Below, piece by piece: positions 32,208 to 40,825 of a stretch of 64,000 nt of DNA (the stretch's first letter is position 1; each line of letters starts with the position of its first letter). Under the pieces are notes generated by a model, which searched no databases, had not been told where the DNA came from, and worked only from the letters and a program-made list of their open reading frames with translations. Source of the DNA: DYFT01 sp041695085 (GTDB taxonomy: Bacteria; Bacteroidota; Ignavibacteria; UBA10030); assembly GCA_041695085.1 (NCBI GenBank), contig JBGFRO010000009.1, forward strand, positions 62,001 through 126,000, in the 5' to 3' direction. A program made the translations under genes and the position numbers.

Positions 32208-33540
32208 AAACTTTCGACTCGCCCTCATCACCCGGCTGTTGTTGATCTGCGCAACACTCTTCCTCTTTGTCTACCTCACCTTGCACTCAGAGTTCTATCT
32301 GACGGCGATTTTGACAAGTCTTGTTGTCATCGTCCAGGTCTATGCGTTGTTTCGCTATGTCGACCGGATGAATAGCGATCTCAGGAGATTCCTTCAATCC
32401 ATCCGATATGACGACTTTACGCAAACGTTTAGCCATCAAGGGCGCGGGAGGAGCTTCGAAGAATTGAGCACAGCGCTCACAACCGTAATGGAGAACATCC
32501 GCCGTACCCGGGCAGAAAAGGAAGAGCAACATCACTATCTTACCACCATTGTTCAACACATCGGGGTAGGCCTGATAGCCTTTAAGCCAGATGGGAAGGT
32601 GGAGCTGATCAATACCGCCGCCAAGCGGTTACTGAATGTGACGAGCTTGCCCACCATCAAATCCCTTTCCGCAATCAGCCCTTCGCTGGCGGATAGATTG
32701 TTTGCATTGAAACCGGGAGATCGCATACTGGTAAGCTTGGACCGGCAACCGGATATCATCCAGTTGGCGGTTTCTGCGACTGCATTCCGGCTACGTGAAG
32801 AGTATTACACATTGATCTCCATTCAAAACATCAGAAGCGAGTTGGAAGAGAAAGAGATGGAGGCCTGGCAGAAACTGATTCGGGTGCTGACACATGAAAT
32901 TATGAATTCCATTACTCCAATTTCTTCCCTTGCGTCCACAGCGAATTCACTGCTGAGGACCACTGACGGCGCCATGAGGGTTTCATCTGAGGTACTGAAC
33001 GATGTGCAGAGAGCCGTCCAAACGATCGAAAAGAGGTGCCAGGGCCTTCTGCATTTTGTCGATGCGTATCGCACCATGACCCGGATTCCACGCCCGCAGT
33101 TCAAAAGCATCCGGATCGCTGATCTGTTTTCACAGGTGGAGCAACTCATCAAACCGAAGATAGAGAAAAAGCAAATTTGTTTTTACACAAGTATTGACCC
33201 GAAGAGTCTTGAGCTCACCGCCGATCCTGAACTCATCGAGCAGGTGTTACTCAATCTGCTGCTGAATGCCGTGCAAGCAGTGCACGATCAGCCGCGGGCA
33301 GAAATACGCCTGCGGGCTCTGACAGATCATCTGGGAAAAGTCGTAATCGAGGTGATTGATAACGGACCGGGAATATCAGAAGATGCACGCGAGAAAATTT
33401 TCGTTCCTTTCTTCACCACGAAACAGGATGGGTCGGGAATTGGCTTGAGCCTGTCCAAAGAGATCATGCGCCTCCACAAGGGGGTCATTCGGTTCTCGTC
33501 CGAGCCTGGCCGGGAAACCGTCTTCCGCCTCGTCTTCTAA
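32197..33540 (+). CDS. Sensor histidine kinase (NtrB-like, membrane-bound)
   Basis: The 447-residue kinase has two membrane segments at about 13-30 and 35-52, a HAMP-like stretch, a PAS-type domain (about 112-215) and a kinase core with the phosphoacceptor in VLTHEIMNSITPISS (His at about 237), N box (LLNLLLNAVQA), G1 DNGPGIS, and G2 GSGIGLSLSKEI. All key residues are present. It pairs with the upstream sigma-54 regulator, whose stop it overlaps. Such pairs often sense cell-envelope or efflux stress, but the signal is unknown. The gene ends one base before the convergent Ada-type gene. Confidence 0.9.
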   Translation: MVFRNFRLALITRLLLICATLFLFVYLTLHSEFYLTAILTSLVVIVQVYALFRYVDRMNSDLRRFLQSIRYDDFTQTFSHQGRGRSFEELSTALTTVMENIRRTRAEKEEQHHYLTTIVQHIGVGLIAFKPDGKVELINTAAKRLLNVTSLPTIKSLSAISPSLADRLFALKPGDRILVSLDRQPDIIQLAVSATAFRLREEYYTLISIQNIRSELEEKEMEAWQKLIRVLTHEIMNSITPISSLASTANSLLRTTDGAMRVSSEVLNDVQRAVQTIEKRCQGLLHFVDAYRTMTRIPRPQFKSIRIADLFSQVEQLIKPKIEKKQICFYTSIDPKSLELTADPELIEQVLLNLLLNAVQAVHDQPRAEIRLRALTDHLGKVVIEVIDNGPGISEDAREKIFVPFFTTKQDGSGIGLSLSKEIMRLHKGVIRFSSEPGRETVFRLVF

Positions 33541-33541
33541 A

Positions 33542-34660
33542 TCAACAACGACTTGGCGAGGAGTCTGGAGTTTTTGAGATGTTTCTCTGTCGCCCGCTTC
33601 CTGCGTGCTTGTCGTTGATACTTTTTCCGCGTTCGAGATCGAGCAGGAGTTTCTTCCGCCATACTCCTCCACCATAGCCCCCTAACTCGCCACTCTTATT
33701 GACGACGCGATGACACGGGATGACGATGGCGATGCGGTTGAGTCCGTTCGCCGTCCCCACGGCGCGCACCGCCTTCGGTGATCCGACACGGCGGGCGATC
33801 TCTTCGTACGACACCGTCGTGCCGTACGGGATTTTCAGAAGTTCCTTCCAAACGCGCTCCTGGAACGGGGTCCCCGGATAGAGAAGGCTGACGGAGAAGC
33901 TTTTCCTCTTCGCTGCAAAGTATTCAGACAACTCTCTCTTGAGTTGATGGAGGAGATCATTCTCCCCGGGAACCACTGCTTTCTTAAACCTCCGCCGCAG
34001 AGTTTCAAACTGCGCCTCAAGCATCCTGCGGTCCGTGAATTCGAGCAGACAGACCCCCTTTGATGTTGCTCCTGCGAGCAACGCTCCCAACGGACTTTCG
34101 ATCCACGTCACCACAATACAATCCTCGGTGCGACTTTTGCCCGGCGGCTTTCCGAACAATTTGCCGAACGCTTCGCGAAATCCACTATGCGAGCTATAAC
34201 CCGTTCCAAGTATGACATCGTCCAGGTCAGTCCCTAACCGGATTTGTTGCAACGATGATCCCAACCTTCTTCCTCGTGCATACGCTTGAAAGGTCATACC
34301 ATACGTCTTCATGAAATATCTCCTTGCTTTAGCGGGATCGATGCCGAGTGCACGCAAATGCCGATCTGCATAACGATCCGTTGGTTTGCGCTCGATCATC
34401 GCGAGAAGCCGATGGACCCACTCCGGTGGCTGGCTGTTCGTGTTCAGGGGATGACAGCGTTTGCAGGGGCGATATCCGGCAAACAATGCCTCACGAGCCG
34501 AATGATAGTACTCTACGTTCTTGGCAAGTGGTTTTCGGGCGGAACAAGAGGGACGGCAGAAGATACGGGTCGTTTTCACAGCAACGAAGAAGATACCATC
34601 GTAGCCAGCATCCCGGCGAAGCGATGCCCTTTCCATTTCTCGTACTGTCGGTCGATCCAT
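33542..34660 (-). CDS. ada: Ada-type bifunctional DNA repair protein / regulator
   Basis: The 372-residue protein has an N-terminal Ada zinc domain with four cysteines (RIFCRPSC and AGYRPCKRC), an AraC-type helix-turn-helix region (about 95-190) and a methylguanine-DNA methyltransferase domain with the active-site cysteine in IVIPCHRVV. It removes methyl groups from phosphotriesters and O6-methylguanine and, once methylated, can activate transcription. The start at 34660 (MDRPTVREME) has GAGGAGAA about 13 bases upstream. Longer frames start further upstream but have weak support. Reading ends one base from the kinase gene on the other strand. Confidence 0.9.
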   Translation of the reverse strand: MDRPTVREMERASLRRDAGYDGIFFVAVKTTRIFCRPSCSARKPLAKNVEYYHSAREALFAGYRPCKRCHPLNTNSQPPEWVHRLLAMIERKPTDRYADRHLRALGIDPAKARRYFMKTYGMTFQAYARGRRLGSSLQQIRLGTDLDDVILGTGYSSHSGFREAFGKLFGKPPGKSRTEDCIVVTWIESPLGALLAGATSKGVCLLEFTDRRMLEAQFETLRRRFKKAVVPGENDLLHQLKRELSEYFAAKRKSFSVSLLYPGTPFQERVWKELLKIPYGTTVSYEEIARRVGSPKAVRAVGTANGLNRIAIVIPCHRVVNKSGELGGYGGGVWRKKLLLDLERGKSINDKHAGSGRQRNISKTPDSSPSRC

Positions 34661-34895
34661 AGTCCCCGGGGTTCTCCTCATTTGCTCTTGACGCAGATCA
34701 AGATACGCGACAACGTTCGGGAACTCCACCGAAAATTTGACATGGATTTCTCCCCGCACAACTTACATATAAGGGCAGGAGGAGATCCTTGTCATTTCAC
34801 TGCCACCAGTGGGGAACCAGCCCAGATTCAAATCCCCCAATAATGACGCCTATTGTGATGGTGGATAAAGCCCTTATTTTTCAACGATTTTTTAC

Positions 34896-34923
34896 TTGAC
34901 TTTCCACACTAATTACATAAATT
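34896..34923 (+). promoter_or_regulatory. Likely sigma-70-type promoter of the dcw cluster
   Basis: TTGACT at 34896-34901 and TAAATT at 34918-34923 are separated by 16 bases. The MraZ-box repeats start 11 bases later, over the expected start of transcription, and mraZ begins at 35010. The -10 is a moderate match, and phylum-specific promoters may differ. Confidence 0.45.
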
Positions 34924-34933
34924 AGGATCTCGT

Positions 34934-34961
34934 GTGGGGAAAAGTGGGGAACATGGGAGAG
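34934..34961 (+). promoter_or_regulatory. MraZ-box direct repeats (operator)
   Basis: GTGGGGAAAA (34934), GTGGGGAACA (34944) and a slightly shifted TGGGAGAG (34954) form tandem repeats spaced about ten bases. MraZ of other bacteria binds TGGGN repeats spaced ten bases apart upstream of its own operon, so this is very probably an autoregulatory operator. Another AGTGGGGAAC lies at 34808-34817. Confidence 0.75.
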
Positions 34962-35009
34962 TTTTTCTCCAATAAATGCAGGCACTTCTGAAAGCACCGA
35001 CAACGAACC

Positions 35010-35459
35010 ATGTCCTCGTTCAAAGGGAGGTATTCGTACTCTGTCGATAACAAAGGACGGATTGCGTTGCCTGCCAAACTTCGCAAAAACGTTTCACCTT
35101 CGGCCAACGACACGTTCATTATTACGCGTGGGTTTGAGCAATGTCTCTTTGTCTATCCGCAGGATGAATGGAGCAAGGTAGAGGAGTCCATCCGGGGTCT
35201 CTCCCCTTCTAATCCCCAACACCGCTTCTTTGTGCGCACGCTCTTGCAGTGGGCAGTCGATGGACAGCTTGATAGTCAGGCGCGCATAACGATTCCCCAA
35301 GACCTACTGAAGTTCGCTTCGATTGAAAACGAAGTGCTGATCCTCGGGGTGCTGGAGCGCATTGAGATCTGGAACCCGAAGATCTATGAAGAATACATGA
35401 ACAACCAACCGGCTACGTACGAAACTGTTGCCGAGTCGGTTCTCAAATCGCAATCGTAA
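35010..35459 (+). CDS. mraZ: MraZ transcriptional regulator of the dcw cluster
   Basis: The 149-residue protein has two SpoVT/AbrB-like domains: GRYSYSVDNKGRIALPAKLR at the start and DSQARITIPQDLLKFA at about 90. MraZ forms an oligomeric ring that represses its own operon by binding TGGG repeats; such repeats lie just upstream of this gene. It is the first gene of the cell-wall and division cluster. The downstream rsmH frame starts inside its last codons. Confidence 0.93.
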   Translation: MSSFKGRYSYSVDNKGRIALPAKLRKNVSPSANDTFIITRGFEQCLFVYPQDEWSKVEESIRGLSPSNPQHRFFVRTLLQWAVDGQLDSQARITIPQDLLKFASIENEVLILGVLERIEIWNPKIYEEYMNNQPATYETVAESVLKSQS

Positions 35460-36405
35460 TCCGCATGCGCATGTGCGTGGATCGCCGTTCCATACACCGG
35501 TTCTTCTTGATGAAGTTCTCCGTTTCCTCTTCACAACGGCTGACGGGGTGTACGTCGATGCCACGCTTGGCGGAGGTGGTCACGCAGAATCGTTACTCCT
35601 CCGCCTCTCTTCCACCGGACGCGTGATCGGTCTTGATGCGGATGCGGACGCCATCGAAGCGGCACGGGTTCGACTGAGCGCGTATGGCGATCGCGTGACG
35701 CTGCTGCACCGGAATTTTGAATTCTTGCAGTCGACTCTTGCCGAGCTGAAGATCAACTCGGTCGCCGGCGTGTTCTTCGATCTCGGCGTCTCCTCCTTTC
35801 AACTCGATGCGCCGGGTAAGGGTTTTAGTTTTCGAGCTGACGAGCGACTTGACCTACGGATGGATCGGTCGCAATCACTCGACGCTCGTACGGTCGTCAA
35901 CGAGTACCGTGAGAAGGCGCTCGCGGATGTGATCTGGAGATACGGCGAGGAGCGCGCATCGCGACGCATCGCGGCGGAGATCGTCCGCCGCCGTCAACGT
36001 TCTCCCATCGAAACCACCGCTCAACTCGCGGCGATCATCGAACACACAGTGGGGGAACGGTTTGTGATCAAATCGCTGGCGCGCGTGTTTCAGGCGCTCC
36101 GGATTGAAGTGAACAAAGAGCTTGAGCGGCTCCGGCATGCCCTTGTGCAAGCCATGGATGTTGTGCAACGTGGGGGACGTATCGTGGTCATTTCCTATCA
36201 TTCGCTGGAAGACAGGATTGTAAAGGAGACATTCAAGCAGGCGGCGGCTAGCTTCCGGCCCTCCGGCAATAAGTTGGTTCCCGACACTCCTTTACAGCCG
36301 ACACTCAAGATCTTAACGCGTAAACCGATCGAAGCATCCGATCAGGAGAAACGGAACAATCCACGCGCCCGCAGCGCGAAGCTCCGCGCCGCAGAACGCA
36401 TATAA
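35428..36405 (+). CDS. rsmH: 16S rRNA (cytosine(1402)-N4)-methyltransferase
   Basis: The 325-residue protein has the RsmH/MraW hallmarks FHTPVLLDEVL, the SAM-binding DATLGGGGHAESLL, and the later GVFFDLGVSSFQLD and RIVVISYHSLEDRIVK. It methylates C1402 in the decoding centre of 16S rRNA. The ATG at 35428 overlaps mraZ by 32 bases. A GTG at 35479 just after the mraZ stop would start at RGSPFHTP and is also possible. The C-terminus shows the usual NPRARSAKLRAAER. It is in its normal second place in the dcw order. Confidence 0.95.
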   Translation: MPSRFSNRNRNPHAHVRGSPFHTPVLLDEVLRFLFTTADGVYVDATLGGGGHAESLLLRLSSTGRVIGLDADADAIEAARVRLSAYGDRVTLLHRNFEFLQSTLAELKINSVAGVFFDLGVSSFQLDAPGKGFSFRADERLDLRMDRSQSLDARTVVNEYREKALADVIWRYGEERASRRIAAEIVRRRQRSPIETTAQLAAIIEHTVGERFVIKSLARVFQALRIEVNKELERLRHALVQAMDVVQRGGRIVVISYHSLEDRIVKETFKQAAASFRPSGNKLVPDTPLQPTLKILTRKPIEASDQEKRNNPRARSAKLRAAERI

Positions 36406-36439
36406 TTCGAGGGCGCGTCTCAAATCGTCATGCCACAGT

Positions 36440-36970
36440 ATGCCCAAAGTGCATCAACAGAGCACCGATGTTTTGGCTGAGCGGGCAATGCAACCCGATG
36501 AGCCGCCTCCCGCGCAACAATCATCGCCGCGCGGACAGCTCATTACAGAGCCTGAGCCTGCCCGACGTATGATCTATGGTGGCACGATGCCCCCTCCACC
36601 GCCGTCCGCTTCAGGGGGAGGACTCTACACGCCTCCCAAGAACAGGAAGGTCGCCAAACGTTCGTTCCCAACCTCGAAGATCATAGCGTATTTATTGGTC
36701 TCCGCGGTCCTTATCGTTCTTTATATCAGTAACATCATTGCCGTGAACCAACTGGTCAGCGACATCCACAAAGAAGAACACGCGCTCCAAAAGGCACTGA
36801 ATGAACAAGAGATATTGAGGGCACGGATCAATCAACTCTCCAGTCTCGAACGCATCCGGAAGCGCGCGGAGGAAGAACTGGGTCTTCGCAACGCTCAAGA
36901 TGTTCCGCACTGGTTGAATGTGGATACCGAAAAAATCCGCGAAATCGAAGAATCTTTGAAGCGCAGGTAA
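36440..36970 (+). CDS. ftsL: FtsL-like divisome protein with proline-rich N-terminus
   Basis: The 176-residue protein lies between rsmH and ftsI, the standard place of ftsL. It has a long proline-rich cytoplasmic stretch (about 1-70, including GGTMPPPPPSASGGG), one membrane segment at about 80-100 (IIAYLLVSAVLIVLYISNI) and a periplasmic coiled coil (about 105-145) with leucine heptads. The C-terminal GLRNAQDVPHW resembles septum-initiator proteins. FtsL joins FtsQ and FtsB in the divisome and activates FtsW and FtsI. Sequence similarity between FtsL homologues is weak; the call rests mainly on position and topology. The stop overlaps the ftsI start by one base. Confidence 0.75.
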   Translation: MPKVHQQSTDVLAERAMQPDEPPPAQQSSPRGQLITEPEPARRMIYGGTMPPPPPSASGGGLYTPPKNRKVAKRSFPTSKIIAYLLVSAVLIVLYISNIIAVNQLVSDIHKEEHALQKALNEQEILRARINQLSSLERIRKRAEEELGLRNAQDVPHWLNVDTEKIREIEESLKRR

Positions 36971-39177
36971 TGTCCAATCAACCGACACTTCCCCCGAATC
37001 AACCGATCGCAGCAGGCGAGGAAACGTCTCGTCCTCCTTTCAACGGGCGACTTCTTGTCCTGAAGCTCGCGTTCGCCGCGTTCTTCGTCGTCATCGCAGC
37101 ACGGTTGGTACAGATTCAGGTGATCGAGTCCTCAACATATCAAGAACGCGCAAGGCGGCAGTATGAACAGAAGATCGTGTTGCCCGCAGTTCGCGGCAAT
37201 ATCTTCGACCGTCACAACAATGTGCTGGTCTCGAATTCGATGTTCGTTTCGTTCGCGGCAGATCCAAAGTTGATCGGCGATGACGCAGCTGTGGTTGCGG
37301 AAAAATTCGCGTACGTCTTCGGCAAACCGCGCACGTTCTATCTCTCGAAGCTCCGATCCACCACGAGGAGCGGTGCACCTCGTCGTTTTGTCTGGCTGGA
37401 GCGGCGCGTTCGCCCGGAGATCGCCAAACGCATCGAGACGGCAAAGCTTCCCGGCGTCGTCGTGCTCAATGAACCGAAACGTCTCTACCATTACGACGAC
37501 GTTGCCGGAACGCTTGTCGGTTTCACCGACGTCGACAACAAAGGAATCTCGGGAATCGAGCTACAGTTCGACGAGTACTTGCGAGGCAAAAACGGCTCGG
37601 TGATCATGCTGCGCGATGGACTGGGGCGTGCACGTCCGTCAGTTGATTATCCGCGCGTCGAACCACGCGACGGCCATCACCTGATCCTCACCATCGACCT
37701 CGCCTATCAGTCGATAGTAGAAGAAGAGCTGAAACGCGGCGTGGAACGATTCAAAGCGGATGCAGCTCTTGCCGTCATGATGAACCCGAAAACGGGAGAG
37801 ATTTTGGCGCTGGCGAACTATCCGGGACTGAATCCGAACGATCTCGGTTCGTACGACATTCACGCAGCACGCAACAGGGTTATCACCGATATCTTCGAGC
37901 CCGGCTCCGTCTTTAAAGTCGTGACCGCTGCAGTTGCCTATGAACATCGGCTCGTGGCTCCCGGTCAACGGTTCAACGCCGAAAACGGCACCTACAAAGT
38001 AGCCCTTCCGGGCGGGAAATTTCGGCTCATCAAGGACACACACGAGCATACATGGCTCTCATTTCAGGAGGCCATCGAACAATCGAGCAACATCGTCATG
38101 GCAAAGGTGAGCCTGACGATCGGCGCGGAGCGTCTCTATCGCCAAGCGCGCGATTTTGGCTTCGGCATCCTCACGGGAATCGATCTGCCGGGCGAGGTGC
38201 GGGGGAGATTAAAGAAGCCCTTCGAGTGGTCCGGTACCACGCTACAGACTCTCTCGTACGGCTACGAAGTTGCTGCGACGCCTCTACAAATCGCCGCGGC
38301 ATACGCGGCGGTTGCCAATAAAGGGGTTTTGGTTCAACCATATACTGTCTCGCGCGTGGTCAATGCTTCGGGGGAAGCGGTTTTCCAGCAATCTGCGCAA
38401 ACGATCCGGCGCGTCATTTCGGCTGAGACTGCGGAACTGCTTACGCGCGCGTTCGAAGGCGTTGTACAAAACGGAACGGCAAAGGATGTCCGCATCGACG
38501 GCGTCCGGATTGCGGGAAAAACGGGCACATCACGAAAGGTCGTGGATGGGAAATACGGCACGGGTTCCTACACCGCTTCGTTTGCGGGATTCTTTCCGGT
38601 GGAAGACCCCCAAGTCGTCTGTCTAGTGATGATCGACAATCCGCGCGCCGTCAGTTACTATGGAGGATTGACCAGCGGATCCATTTTCCGTTCCATCGCC
38701 GAACGAATTATCAACACCACTGGCCGTTTCAACAAAACATCGCCGGCATCCACCAACACACTCCAGGCCACAAACAACGTCAGCGTACCTGACGTCCGCA
38801 CCCTTCCGCTTTCCCTCGCGGGAAAAATCGTTGAAGGACATGGGCTTCGGTTCGAGAAGATCGGTGAAGGACAAATTGTTGTACGGCAACTACCTGAACC
38901 GGGCAAACGATTGCCCCGCGGCGAGAAAGTAAAGTTTCTCCTTGAAACAGAGAGTGCAACCACGGCCTCCGGCGATGGGACGGTGGTTCCCGATCTTCGG
39001 GGAATGAGCTTGCGACGCGCAATCAACAGACTTGTGGTGGAAGACTTTGACGTGAAGGTACGCGGTTCGGGTGTCGTGATCGATCAACTTCCCGCTCCCG
39101 GCGCGCGCGTCAATCCGGGAAGCGCAATCCATCTTGTGTGTGAGCCGCGTCCAACGCTCTCCGCAGTTTTGTATTGA
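36970..39177 (+). CDS. ftsI: Septal peptidoglycan transpeptidase (class B PBP) with two PASTA domains
   Basis: The 735-residue protein has one membrane segment (about 28-50), a PBP dimerisation domain (VRGNIFDRHNNVLV) and a transpeptidase domain with the active-site SxxK (Ser313-Lys316 in EPGSVFKV), SxN (SSN at 372-374) and KTGT (517-520). Two PASTA repeats follow (about 600-660 and 670-730: VPDLRGMSLRRAINRL). It crosslinks septal peptidoglycan with FtsW. PASTA domains on FtsI/SpoVD-type proteins are usual in Gram-positives and in some Bacteroidota-Chlorobi lineages. It is coupled to ftsL (1-base overlap) and followed by murE 50 bases later. Confidence 0.93.
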   Translation: MSNQPTLPPNQPIAAGEETSRPPFNGRLLVLKLAFAAFFVVIAARLVQIQVIESSTYQERARRQYEQKIVLPAVRGNIFDRHNNVLVSNSMFVSFAADPKLIGDDAAVVAEKFAYVFGKPRTFYLSKLRSTTRSGAPRRFVWLERRVRPEIAKRIETAKLPGVVVLNEPKRLYHYDDVAGTLVGFTDVDNKGISGIELQFDEYLRGKNGSVIMLRDGLGRARPSVDYPRVEPRDGHHLILTIDLAYQSIVEEELKRGVERFKADAALAVMMNPKTGEILALANYPGLNPNDLGSYDIHAARNRVITDIFEPGSVFKVVTAAVAYEHRLVAPGQRFNAENGTYKVALPGGKFRLIKDTHEHTWLSFQEAIEQSSNIVMAKVSLTIGAERLYRQARDFGFGILTGIDLPGEVRGRLKKPFEWSGTTLQTLSYGYEVAATPLQIAAAYAAVANKGVLVQPYTVSRVVNASGEAVFQQSAQTIRRVISAETAELLTRAFEGVVQNGTAKDVRIDGVRIAGKTGTSRKVVDGKYGTGSYTASFAGFFPVEDPQVVCLVMIDNPRAVSYYGGLTSGSIFRSIAERIINTTGRFNKTSPASTNTLQATNNVSVPDVRTLPLSLAGKIVEGHGLRFEKIGEGQIVVRQLPEPGKRLPRGEKVKFLLETESATTASGDGTVVPDLRGMSLRRAINRLVVEDFDVKVRGSGVVIDQLPAPGARVNPGSAIHLVCEPRPTLSAVLY

Positions 39178-39227
39178 AGGAAGGAGCCTGACCGGCGCGC
39201 CGGAGCTCTTCTTGAGTACGACAATGT

Positions 39228-40730
39228 ATGAAACTTGCACAGCTACTCGAAGGTGTACGCGTCTCAAAAATGTTCCAGACGATGTTCGGACGGATGGTCG
39301 TGACTCACGACGTGGAAGTCCGAGCAATACAGTACGATTCTCGGAACATTGAGCAAGGTGATTGTTTCGTCGCCATTCGTGGTGGAGGGACCGACGGCCA
39401 CCGGTTTGTCGAGATGGCGATCAACAAAGGGGCAAAGGTGGTGGTGGTGGAAGATGACAGCGCGCTGCCCGACTCCTTCTTCATGCATGCTGGCGTCATC
39501 AAAGTTGTCGTCCCGGATACGCGCAAGGCCCTTGCCCTTCTTTCAGCAAACTACTATGGTCACCCTTCGCGTCGGTTGAAAATGGTGGGAGTGACCGGCA
39601 CAAACGGCAAAACGACGACGACTCACATTGTGAAATCGATCCTTGAAAGCGCAGGATGGAAAGTGGGATTGATCGGGACGATCGAGTATCGAATCGGCGA
39701 AACGGTGATCCCGGCAACGCACACGACACCGGAGTCGGTGGAGCTCCAGTCCCTCCTTGCACGCATGGTGGCGGAGGGATGCACGGCGGTTTCGATGGAA
39801 GTCTCTTCCCACGCCCTCGATCAATCGCGCGTCCACGGTATCGACTACACCGTTGCCGCGTTCACAAATCTGACGCAAGACCATCTCGATTATCACGGAA
39901 CGATGGAGCGTTACTTTCAGGCGAAGAAAACTCTGTTCGACACGCTGGCTTCGACCTCGTGGTCGGTGAGCAACGCCGATGATGAATGGGGAACGAAGAT
40001 TCTTGCAGACGCTCCCCCTCAACGATTGCTCTACGGCATGATGCAACCGGCCGACGTGCGCGCAACGGACGTCCGGCTTTCAATCGACGGCACCTCTTTT
40101 ATTGTTCATCATGCCGGAGAGCAAACGCACGTCCGCTCTACTCTTGTAGGACGCTTCAATGTATCGAACATGCTCGCCGCGTTCTCGGTCGGGCTTGCGT
40201 TGGGTCTTTCCAAGGAGACAATCCAACAAGGCATTGCGAGCGTCTCGAACGTGCGCGGACGCTTCGAGAAAATTCAGTCGCCAAAAGGATGGACGGCCAT
40301 CATCGATTATGCCCATACGCCGGATGCTCTCGAAAAATGTCTGCACACCATCCGCGACGTTCTGCCGCAAGAGGGACGCGGCAGAATCATCGCCGTGTTC
40401 GGAGCGGGAGGCGATCGTGACAACACCAAGCGCCCTCTCATGGGAAAAGTAGCCGGAACGCTTGCCGATTGTGTGATCGTCACTTCCGACAATCCACGGA
40501 CGGAGGATCCGGAAAAGATCATCGATGAAATTGTCAAAGGCATTCCGGAAGGCACGTCGTACAAAAGAATAGCCGATCGCCGTAAGGCTATTGAACATGC
40601 GGTGAACGTCGCGCAAGCCGGTGATGTGATCTTGATCGCCGGAAAAGGACACGAGGAATATCAAGTAATCGGTCAAGAAAAGAGAGCTTTTAGCGACCGT
40701 CAGATTGTGGAAGAGCTCCTCTTGATGTAA
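39228..40730 (+). CDS. murE: UDP-MurNAc-tripeptide synthetase
   Basis: The 500-residue Mur ligase has domains in order: an N-terminal UDP-binding fold, an ATP-binding domain with VTGTNGKTTTTHI and the carbamylated-lysine region, and a C-terminal domain with the substrate motif DNPRTEDPEKII. DNPR is typical of MurE that adds meso-diaminopimelate to UDP-MurNAc-L-Ala-D-Glu. This is the cytoplasmic third amino acid addition. Length is normal for the family. It follows ftsI, with murF next but starting about 95 bases later. Confidence 0.95.
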   Translation: MKLAQLLEGVRVSKMFQTMFGRMVVTHDVEVRAIQYDSRNIEQGDCFVAIRGGGTDGHRFVEMAINKGAKVVVVEDDSALPDSFFMHAGVIKVVVPDTRKALALLSANYYGHPSRRLKMVGVTGTNGKTTTTHIVKSILESAGWKVGLIGTIEYRIGETVIPATHTTPESVELQSLLARMVAEGCTAVSMEVSSHALDQSRVHGIDYTVAAFTNLTQDHLDYHGTMERYFQAKKTLFDTLASTSWSVSNADDEWGTKILADAPPQRLLYGMMQPADVRATDVRLSIDGTSFIVHHAGEQTHVRSTLVGRFNVSNMLAAFSVGLALGLSKETIQQGIASVSNVRGRFEKIQSPKGWTAIIDYAHTPDALEKCLHTIRDVLPQEGRGRIIAVFGAGGDRDNTKRPLMGKVAGTLADCVIVTSDNPRTEDPEKIIDEIVKGIPEGTSYKRIADRRKAIEHAVNVAQAGDVILIAGKGHEEYQVIGQEKRAFSDRQIVEELLLM

Positions 40731-40825
40731 TTCCTTGAACCAACGAGTAATCGAAACTGTAGCTGAGCAGGCATCATCTTGTTATCGTATCCGACGGAGC
40801 GCTGCCTGATAGAGCAGCATTGAGC

